Positions 34,172-42,100 of a DNA stretch of 64,000 nt are shown here, piece by piece. The notes under the pieces are model-generated. The model was not told where the DNA came from, ran no database searches, and saw only the letters and a list, made by a program, of their open reading frames with translations. A program made the translations under genes and the position numbers. Where the stretch lies: positions 310,001 through 374,000 of the forward strand of contig JAXLUR010000001.1 of NCBI GenBank assembly GCA_046329435.1, read 5' to 3'. Each line of letters opens with the position of its first letter. Position 1 is the stretch's first letter. Source of the DNA: M3007 sp046329435. GTDB taxonomy: Bacteria > Bacteroidota > Bacteroidia > Chitinophagales > Saprospiraceae.

Positions 34172-35866
34172 ATGCCTGTCAATCGCCGAAAATTCCTGCG
34201 CAACACCCTGATCGGGGGGCTGGGCGCGGGGCTCTCTCCTTTGTCCGTTTCGAACGGTTTGCCATCTGTTTTACACGACCAGTCAGGCGTAGCCGATGAC
34301 CCCGCGGCAGCTGGAACAGGGACGATTACGCTGTTACAAACCACGGATGTTCATTGTCAAATTCACCCCCACGACGAGTTGTTTTGGGAAAATGACACGG
34401 CAGTATTTCGTCAGACGGCCGGCTACGCCCACCTTGCCACGCTTTTCGACAAAGTCAGGAGAAAAAACCCGAACACCTTCATCGTTGACACCGGCGACAT
34501 GTTTCAGGGCAGCGAATTGTCGGTAAAAACGACCGGAAAAGCCATTTCTCCCATTCTCAACAGGCTGGGCTACGATCTTTACCTGCCTGGCAACTGGGAG
34601 GTGATTTATTACAAACACAATATGCAGACCCTGTTGGGCGGCCTGTACGCGCCGAAAGTGTGCGCCAATATGTACCACGATGCAGGCGACGGCAAGAAAG
34701 GAGAATTGATCTTCCCGCCCTACTACACCTGGTCGAGGCTGGGGGTCAAAATCGGCTTTCTGGGTTACACCGACCCGCTGGTCCCCATCCGCCAATCGCC
34801 CAATATGTCAAAAGGGATTGTTTATACCAAACCCGAAGAAAACCTCGCCTACTACATCAAGGTGCTCAGAGAGCAGGAACAGTGTGATTTCGTCATTCTG
34901 TTGTCGCACCTGGGTTTGTCGCAGCAGATCGCCCTTGCCAACCTGCCCGAATGCGAAGGCGTCGATTACATTTTCGGAGGCGACACCCACGAACGGGTGC
35001 GCAAACCCATCCAGTGCAAATACGCCAGGGTTGTGGAGCCAGGCGCGTTCGGATCGTTTGTCGGGCGCCTCGATTTGAACGTGGTGGACGGCAAAATCAC
35101 AGGCGATCACTACGAACTGCTCGAAGTGGACGCGCGTCGATACAAACCCCGCAAAGACATTGCGCAACTGATCGAGGGCCTGGAAGCCCCGTTTGTCGAA
35201 GACATCAACACGGTTGTCGGATACAGCAAAGTACCCCTGTATCGCTATTTCGTGGTGGAAAACACGATCGACACCCTGATTCTCGATGCCCTGAGCTGGC
35301 GGGTAAACGCAGATGTGGTGCTGTCCAACGGTTTCCGGTTTTGCCCGCCGCGCAGCACGCCCAATGCGGAAGGATTGATTCCGATCACCCGGGGCTATAT
35401 TTTCGATATGCTTCCGGTGGATGCGACCATTCGGACGGCCAAAGCCAGCGGCGAGCAATTGCTCACCTGGCTGGAAAAAGAACTGAACAATGTGTTTTCG
35501 AAAGACGCTTCCAAACGATTCGGCGGCTGGGTGGTCAAATTCCGCGGCATGGAAGTGAGTTTTTACGCCTATGGCGAACAAGGGAAACGGGTCAAAAGCG
35601 TCGCCATCGGCGGTCAACCACTCGACCCTGCCCGCATCTACTCCCTCGTTGCCTGCGAACGCGACGGCGACCCCGACACGATGCTCTGCCGTATTGCCAA
35701 CGTGAAAGACGGCAAAAATACGCCTTACACGATGCACAGCGTCCTGAAAGACTACCTCGCCGAACATTCGCCGGTGTCGCCGACGCCCAGGGGCGCAGCC
35801 AAAGTGCTGGATGCGCCGCAAACCCTGCTGAGTCAGGTGTCGGGCGTCGATTACAGCTTCCGCTGA
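34172..35866 (+). CDS. SoxB-like metallophosphoesterase / 5'-nucleotidase-family protein
   Basis: A 564-residue protein with a Tat-like leader (NRRKFLRNTLIGGLGAGL). The metallophosphoesterase domain (about 50-320) has TDVHCQIHP, VDTGDMFQG, PGNWEVIYY and DYIFGGDTHERV; the C-terminal 5'-nucleotidase domain follows (about 350-560). GNWE in place of the usual GNHE of nucleotidases is characteristic of SoxB, the thiosulfohydrolase that releases sulfate from SoxY-bound intermediates. The upstream diheme cytochrome supports sulfur oxidation, but no SoxYZ or SoxX is in the window, so the substrate carrier is unclear. Confidence 0.85.
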   Translation: MPVNRRKFLRNTLIGGLGAGLSPLSVSNGLPSVLHDQSGVADDPAAAGTGTITLLQTTDVHCQIHPHDELFWENDTAVFRQTAGYAHLATLFDKVRRKNPNTFIVDTGDMFQGSELSVKTTGKAISPILNRLGYDLYLPGNWEVIYYKHNMQTLLGGLYAPKVCANMYHDAGDGKKGELIFPPYYTWSRLGVKIGFLGYTDPLVPIRQSPNMSKGIVYTKPEENLAYYIKVLREQEQCDFVILLSHLGLSQQIALANLPECEGVDYIFGGDTHERVRKPIQCKYARVVEPGAFGSFVGRLDLNVVDGKITGDHYELLEVDARRYKPRKDIAQLIEGLEAPFVEDINTVVGYSKVPLYRYFVVENTIDTLILDALSWRVNADVVLSNGFRFCPPRSTPNAEGLIPITRGYIFDMLPVDATIRTAKASGEQLLTWLEKELNNVFSKDASKRFGGWVVKFRGMEVSFYAYGEQGKRVKSVAIGGQPLDPARIYSLVACERDGDPDTMLCRIANVKDGKNTPYTMHSVLKDYLAEHSPVSPTPRGAAKVLDAPQTLLSQVSGVDYSFR

Positions 35867-35883
35867 GTACAGAAATTGCTGCA

Positions 35884-35929
35884 TGTGATTTAAGTCACAG
35901 CATTGTAGCGTGCCGCCGGTGGAACTTTG
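35884..35929 (+). promoter_or_regulatory. TGTGA-N6-TCACA operator with -7 element, sterol desaturase unit
   Basis: TGTGATTTAAGTCACA (35884-35899), a near-perfect palindrome, is centred 34.5 bp before the TTTG (35926-35929) of GAACTTTG. The start codon lies only 14 nt further on, so the leader is very short. Confidence 0.85.
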
Positions 35930-35943
35930 CGCCACAAGAAAGT

Positions 35944-36816
35944 ATGGAAACGTATTGGTCAATTTTTCAGCAAAGTTTCACCGGCTACGCCGCGTATTTG
36001 TGGCACGAGGTATTTCATCCGCATTGGGGCAATTATTTTTATTGGTTGATCGCCCTGTCTGTTTTTGTCTATGCCCTTGAACTGCTTTTCCCCTGGCGGA
36101 AAAAGCAATCTCCCGTACGGGAAGATTTCTGGCTGGACATTTTTTACATGTTTTTCAATTTTTTCCTCTTCGGCCTGGTCGGCTATGCCGCGCTTTCCGA
36201 TGTCGCGGTCAGGGCATTCAATGATTTTCTGGCCGGCGCCTTCGGCATTCACAATCTGGTCGCTATCCATGTCGCCGCACTGCCCCACTGGGCCCAATTG
36301 TTGATTCTGTTCCTGGTGCGCGATTTTATTCAATGGAATACACATCGTATTCTACACCGTGTACCCTGGCTTTGGGAAGTACACAAGGTGCATCATTCCG
36401 TCAGGCAAATGGGGTTTGCGGCGCACATGCGTTATCATTTTGTAGAGACCCTCGTGTACCGCAGCATGGAGTATATTCCACTGGCCATGATTGGTTTTGG
36501 TATTCAGGATTTTATTCTGGTGCACCTGTTCACCATCCTGATCGGCCACCTCAACCACGCCAATATCTACCTGCCGCTCGGTCCCTTGAAATATGTTTTG
36601 AATACCCCCCAGATGCACATCTGGCACCATGCCAAAGAGTTGCCGGAGGGCAATTACGGGATCAATTACGGCATCACACTTTCACTTTGGGACTACCTTT
36701 TCGGCACGGTATGGATGCCCGGCAGCGGCCGCGACATCAAACTCGGGTTCGAGGAGGTAGACCGCTATCCGCATGGCTTTTTTGATCAATTAATAAAACC
36801 CTTCCGCCGAAAATGA
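35944..36816 (+). CDS. Sterol desaturase / fatty acid hydroxylase superfamily protein
   Basis: A 290-residue integral membrane di-iron enzyme-like protein. Three His-rich clusters are present: RDFIQWNTHRILHRV, EVHKVHHSVRQM and HLNHANIYLP followed by MHIWHHAKE, with four to five helices between. The superfamily hydroxylates or desaturates sterols, carotenoids or fatty acids using oxygen. The ATG at 35944 is set by the promoter and the N-terminal hydrophobic segment. Its operator ties it to the sulfur regulon, which is unexpected for a lipid enzyme. It overlaps the next start by 4 nt. Confidence 0.9.
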   Translation: METYWSIFQQSFTGYAAYLWHEVFHPHWGNYFYWLIALSVFVYALELLFPWRKKQSPVREDFWLDIFYMFFNFFLFGLVGYAALSDVAVRAFNDFLAGAFGIHNLVAIHVAALPHWAQLLILFLVRDFIQWNTHRILHRVPWLWEVHKVHHSVRQMGFAAHMRYHFVETLVYRSMEYIPLAMIGFGIQDFILVHLFTILIGHLNHANIYLPLGPLKYVLNTPQMHIWHHAKELPEGNYGINYGITLSLWDYLFGTVWMPGSGRDIKLGFEEVDRYPHGFFDQLIKPFRRK

Positions 36817-37040
36817 AACCCTGGAACGACTGGAAATTTGTACTGATGGCTTGCCTGACACTTGGTCTGGCGCCTTTTGTCCCCGAGCCGCATGTTTGGG
36901 GGAAATTGCGCTGGGTGGCCGGCGGCGCCATTGGGATGCAGCCGATCGACTGGTTCGATCTGATTATGCACGGTACGCCCTGGTTGTTATTACTCAGGCT
37001 TGTTTTGATCTTTCTTGTTGGGAAAATGAAGCCTGAGTAA
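36813..37040 (+). CDS. Small membrane protein downstream of sterol desaturase
   Basis: A 75-residue protein with two hydrophobic segments (about 9-25, FVLMACLTLGLAPFV; 50-70, HGTPWLLLLRLVLIFLVG) and a Trp- and Pro-rich middle (EPHVWGKLRWVAGGA). The start codon overlaps the sterol desaturase stop (ATGA), indicating coupling. Short proteins of this shape accompany sterol desaturases in many Bacteroidota genomes. The role is unknown, perhaps assembly or an enzyme partner. Confidence 0.75.
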   Translation: MKPWNDWKFVLMACLTLGLAPFVPEPHVWGKLRWVAGGAIGMQPIDWFDLIMHGTPWLLLLRLVLIFLVGKMKPE

Positions 37041-37073
37041 CCGAGCGGAAGGGCATATAAAAACGCTACCATC

Positions 37074-38693
37074 ATGATGCCCGCCAAACGTTTTTTGCTC
37101 CTTATTACCCTGTTCGTATGGGTTTATACGCCCGGCCTGAATGCTCAGGCGAATGACTTCAGTCTGTCGCTTGAAAAAATGGAACTTCCAGATTTGCCCG
37201 GCTTCCAGTCCTCGGCTGTTGCCCGCGTCGATGGCAGGATTGTGGTGTTGGGCGGGCGGACCGACGGATTGCACCGCAGGCAGCCATTTGCCTCCTTCGC
37301 GCCCGATGGCGGCAATCCGTCAATTCTGGTGATCAACCCGGCCCAGGGCACATTTGTTTCTGCCTCTATCGAAGGCCTGCCTGTTGCGCAAAAAGAACAG
37401 ATGCTCGCCACCAATATTCAGTTTTGCCAGGACGGCCCCTGGTGGTTCCTGGCTGGAGGCTACGGTTACAGCACGACCGCAGACGATCACATCACCCATC
37501 CTTTACTGACCATTGTGCGGCTCGACAGCCTCGTACAGGCCATCGAGAACGGCACACCGATCGCTCCCTGGTTCGAATCTGTTGTCGATGAGCAAATGGC
37601 AGTCACTGGCGGCCAGCTCGTCAGGCAAGGCGCTGTTTTTTACCTGGCAGGCGGCCACCGTTTCGAAGGTCGCTACAATCCGATGAATCACCCCACGTTC
37701 GTACAAACCTATACCAACTCGATCCGCCGTTTCACTGCGACCCAAACGGCCCAGGGATGGGCGCTCAATCATTTGCCGGCCTGGACCGACGAGGTCAACC
37801 TGCAACGCAGGGACTACAATCTGCTCCAGCAGGTCTTTCCCCAAAACGGAACCCTAGGTTTTACGCTTTTTTCCGGCGTATTTACGCCGATCAGCGAACT
37901 TCCCTATCTCAATTCGGTTGATTTTGACAGCAGCGGATATGCGGTCAATAACACTTTTCAGCAACGCCTGAACCAGTACCATTGCGCCAAAATTGCCCTC
38001 TTCGACGCTGCTGCCAACCAGATGCATGCCGTCTTTTTCGGAGGGATAGCCCAGTTTTTCATCGACGACAACGGCGCCTTGCAACAAGACGACAACGTGC
38101 CCTTTGTGCGCACCATCGGGCGCATCACCCGAAAACCCGATGGATCAGCACAGGAGGAAAAAATAGGAGACCTGCCGGGCCTGCTCGGCGCCGGCGCCGA
38201 ATTCGTGCCCCTGGACAACCTGCCTTTCGTGGCAGGTACGGACATCATTCGCCTCGACCAGCTCTCCGGCGACAGCGTGCTGATCGGCTATATGCTCGGC
38301 GGGATTGAAAGCGATCTGCCCAATGTATTTTTCGACATTCCAGAAGAGCAAAGCCGCGCCCACACCGCATTTTACAAAATCTGGCTGAAACCTGGCGCCG
38401 CATCCGGCGTCCCTGTGCCGGCGCTCGCTTCGCCGCTGCGGAAGGCGGAACTGACGCCCAACCCGGCCCGAAATGCGAGCGAACTTCGCTTCTCCCTCGA
38501 AGGCCCGGCCCAGACCAGCGTGGTGCTTCAAACACCAAGCGCGCAAACCATCGTCGTAGAAGATTTGGGTACCTTGGCCGCGGGCGAGCACCTGCTCGAA
38601 TTCAGGTTGGACAATTTTCCGAACGGTGTGTATCCTGTCACGATCTTTGCCAACCAGTTTGTCCAAACCCTCAACCTGATCATCACCCGGTAA
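37074..38693 (+). CDS. Secreted kelch-like protein with C-terminal sorting module
   Basis: A 539-residue protein with a signal peptide (LLLITLFVWVYTPGLNAQ). The body has spaced GG-containing strands (GRIVVLGGRTD, WWFLAGGYGYS, AVFYLAGGHRF, HAVFFGGIAQFF) that suggest a beta-propeller of kelch type. The last ~80 residues (LTPNPARNASELRFS ... NGVYPVTIFANQFVQTLNLIIT) have the layout of a T9SS type A sorting domain. It lies 33 nt after the small membrane protein and 30 nt before the DsrE-like gene, so it belongs to the sterol desaturase unit. Its ligand is unknown. Confidence 0.78.
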   Translation: MMPAKRFLLLITLFVWVYTPGLNAQANDFSLSLEKMELPDLPGFQSSAVARVDGRIVVLGGRTDGLHRRQPFASFAPDGGNPSILVINPAQGTFVSASIEGLPVAQKEQMLATNIQFCQDGPWWFLAGGYGYSTTADDHITHPLLTIVRLDSLVQAIENGTPIAPWFESVVDEQMAVTGGQLVRQGAVFYLAGGHRFEGRYNPMNHPTFVQTYTNSIRRFTATQTAQGWALNHLPAWTDEVNLQRRDYNLLQQVFPQNGTLGFTLFSGVFTPISELPYLNSVDFDSSGYAVNNTFQQRLNQYHCAKIALFDAAANQMHAVFFGGIAQFFIDDNGALQQDDNVPFVRTIGRITRKPDGSAQEEKIGDLPGLLGAGAEFVPLDNLPFVAGTDIIRLDQLSGDSVLIGYMLGGIESDLPNVFFDIPEEQSRAHTAFYKIWLKPGAASGVPVPALASPLRKAELTPNPARNASELRFSLEGPAQTSVVLQTPSAQTIVVEDLGTLAAGEHLLEFRLDNFPNGVYPVTIFANQFVQTLNLIITR

Positions 38694-38723
38694 CAAACAC
38701 CACCCACAACGCGATTTTTAAAC

Positions 38724-39158
38724 ATGAAACACATCCTTTCGCTCGCCCTGTTTTTATTGTTCGCCGCCACCATGCAGGCCCAATCGGAGGCCCCTGTTGT
38801 TGTAAGTTTGAAAAAACACAAAGTCGTTTTTCAACTGACCAGCAACGACACCCTCGTGCACAAATCGCTGATCAAACAACTGCACAATTTCCTCAACGCC
38901 GCGCCCAATGCGCACCTGGAAGTAGTTTGCCACAACAACGGCATCTCCTTTCTGCAACAGGACGTGACAAAACAAGGCGACAAAATCCGTGAATTGAAAG
39001 CCAAGGGCGTCGATTTTGTCGCCTGTGAAAATACCATGCGCGAAAGGAAAATCAAAAGGGAAAGCCTTGTGGCCGAATGCCGTACCGTCCCTTCCGGGCT
39101 GGTGGAAATTGTAATGAAACAGGAAAAGGGCTGGTCGTACATCAAGGCGGGATTCTAG
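38724..39158 (+). CDS. Periplasmic DsrE-family protein
   Basis: A 144-residue protein with a signal peptide (SLALFLLFAATMQAQ) and a DsrE/F-type fold. Characteristic segments are VVFQLTSNDTLVHKSLIKQLHNFL, EVVCHNNGISFL and VDFVACENTMRERKI, where the Cys in ACENTM is the sulfur-carrying residue of the family. It probably receives or stores persulfide sulfur outside the cytoplasm. It is the last gene of the operator-controlled unit that starts with sterol desaturase, and strengthens the link of that unit to sulfur. It ends 9 nt from the convergent TamB gene. Confidence 0.88.
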   Translation: MKHILSLALFLLFAATMQAQSEAPVVVSLKKHKVVFQLTSNDTLVHKSLIKQLHNFLNAAPNAHLEVVCHNNGISFLQQDVTKQGDKIRELKAKGVDFVACENTMRERKIKRESLVAECRTVPSGLVEIVMKQEKGWSYIKAGF

Positions 39159-39167
39159 CCTCGCGCC

Positions 39168-42100
39168 CTAGTTTTTCTTTCTGAACCAGCCTGAAATGCC
39201 GTCCATCATGTCTTCGAAGGAATCGAAGTCCTTGCGGAAACTCAGACCGAAGCCATAGCGCGAGCGCAACTGCCCGATCGCAATGTCGGGCTCGGTACGC
39301 TGGTAAATTTTCGCCCGCCACTGGCGGCTTTCTGTCAACTGGATCTCCACGGTAACGTCTTCTCCCAGGAAGCCGTCCTGAACGGCCGTGCCTGGTCGGC
39401 TCAGTCCGAACTGCGAGCCGAATTGCACCGTGATGCGGTCGTTGGCAAAACCGCTGGTCAGGCGCACCTGCAATTCCCGGCCGATCTGGCTCAGGTTGGG
39501 GTCGCTGAGTGAATTTTGATATTCATTGTAGGCCACGTCAAGGTCGATGCTCGAGACGGTGCCTCCAAACCATTCTGCCGCCAGCCCCGTCAGGTAGTTG
39601 GAAAACTGATTGCTCAATACCTGCGTGAGCGTGTTAAAGGCGGAAGTCTGAATGAGGGTCTGGGTGTTTGCAGAACTGGAAGGCAGAAACGAGCCTACCA
39701 CGACCAGTCCGAACACCTGCCGGTTCAATTCGTTCTGATCCTGTTGCATTTGTCTCAACTTGTTGTCAACCAGTGTTTTAACCTGTCCGGTCATATTGGG
39801 AAACTCCAGATCGAAAGTGATGGTGGGTTGCAGCAGGCTGCCTTTCAGGTGCATGGTCACCAGTACGCGCGTCGCCTTGGTGGCCTCGCGCAGCAGGTTT
39901 TGGTCGGAGCTGATCAGGGCCAGTTCGCTGCTGATGAAATTGTACACCGAGGTGTTTTCGTCGTAGGTTGCGTCCAGATTGATCTGCGCGCCGTATGGGT
40001 CGCCCGACCAGTGCACGGTGCCGCCATTGGCCACGGTAAACGGCTTGTTGACCAGGTTCAGCAGGGTAAACAGGTACGCGCCTCGCCGGATGGTGTAGCC
40101 GCCGTACATCTTGAACTCCCCTTCCCGGTTAATGGTCAGGGTTATATCCCCTTCTCCATTGCCCCGAATGATATCGCCTGCCTGTTCGTCAAAGATGAGC
40201 TGAATCTCGGCGTCGTCGTTCACGGTGATATTCATTTCAAAATTCAGGCCTTTAAGGTCCTTGATCCTGAAAGTGCCGTCTTCTTCGGCGTCTGTAGAAT
40301 CCGTGTCTGTTTTGTCTTTAAACTTGATAAAGGAAATTTCTTCGGCGTCGGCAGTGGTGCTCAGCGGAATAAAAAGCCGGGTTTGCGGCCCGGTCACGGC
40401 GACAATGTCGATATTGGTTTTGGCGAAAGAGCCGGTAAATCGGGCCTTGAAATAGCCGATTCCCTGGCCATAGTAAAGATCGTTGTCCTCCTTGTAGGTA
40501 TTGAGCACCATGAAATTGTTGCCCTCCGTCTCGATGGTGCAGTCGAGTCGCCAGTCCTGGAAAAAGTTGTGCCGCAGGCCACCCGTCACGAAGGCCCTGT
40601 GCTTGTCGCTGCCGTCCCAAATGGTCACGGTATCCGTCCAGACCTGGTAATTGTTCAACGTAACCCGTTGCTGGTGAATGTGGTACATCGTTTTGAGGTA
40701 ATCGATCTGGAATTGAGCCTCATGAATTTCCACATAGCCTTTCATGCCGATGCGTTTGGGTGGCCCGCCCAGGCGAACTTCCGCACTGAACACCCCGGCA
40801 GTTTTGGAGATGTTCGGAATAAACCGTTCGAGGATGTTGGCCGGAAAACGGGCGGCGCTGACATTCAGCTGGACTTCCCCGGGTTTCAGCGGGTCCAGTT
40901 CCTCGATGGTTTGCGCCTTTCCGCCATCCGGCAGCCAGGCGCCGACGACCCGCAGCTGATGTTTTTTCCCCTGAAGGAAAATTTTGCCGGTCAGGGGCGA
41001 ATTGAGGTCGGCCATTTCGAAGTTGCCGGTGATCTCGCCGAATGGCGCATCGTCGAGGAACAACGTGTCGCTGGTGACGTACATTTCGAAACCTTTCAGG
41101 TTGTAAATATCCTGGATATGGACCTCGAAATCGTACAGTTTGGCGCGATAGGAAATATCGTTGACGGTGTAGAACTTGTTCAGTTCGCCCAGATCGAAAT
41201 TGGTCAAGCTGAACACCAGTCCCTTCCCGTCGTTTTCGCTGTCGAGCAGGACGCGCTGGTTCAGGTTGTTGAACAATTGAAAATCTCGGGTTATAAATTT
41301 TCCGTGCCCGAAGCGCACAAAGTTGTTTTCCTCCATTGCCCAGACCTGATTGAAAAGCGTCAGGTTGGAAGGGTCGAATTGAACCTGCCAGAGCGAGTCT
41401 TCCGTGGCGGAAAGGGTGCCGTTCAGGTTAATATGGTTGACCATTTGCCTGTTGCTGCGCGATTCGAGGGTAAAATCCAGTGCATTGGGGTTTACGGTGC
41501 CGTGCAGGCTGATGGTGTCGAGTTGCTGTTTGTTGGACAGTGTAATTCGTGGAGCGACAAGCGAATAACTGGATTCGCTGTTTCGGCCATCCCACACAAA
41601 TGACAGGCTGTCGATCTGGGTGCCGTCGTACCTGATCCAGGGCGCTCTCATGCGCAGACGGGTTCGGCCCGCAGCCGCGCGCACCTCGCCATCGATGTTG
41701 ATGTTTTGCAACGTATCGAGGTCGGGCGCAAAAAGGCGGGTCAGGTTCCTGGTGTTTTTGATTCTGACTGTTAGTTCGTAACTGTCGTTGAGCAGCAGCG
41801 TGGAATCGTAGGGGGCCAGCCCGATCTGGCGGGTCAACTCGGGATATTGCTTGCTCAGGAGGGCGAACAGGTTGGAGGGGGCGGTGGCAAAATTGAAACG
41901 GCCTTCGATATAGGCGTCGGCGGCGTCGGAGCGGAGCAGCATGTAGCGGTCGCCGTTGGGCCGGAACAGCGAAGCGAGGTGCAGCGAATCCATTTTATAC
42001 ACGGTGGTTTGGTCTTCCACCAGCCGCAGTTTGCGCAAAGTGACCTGACCTGCCAGGTCATCGAGCGTTTTGGCGCGCATTCGTATGCGCTCTACCTGCC

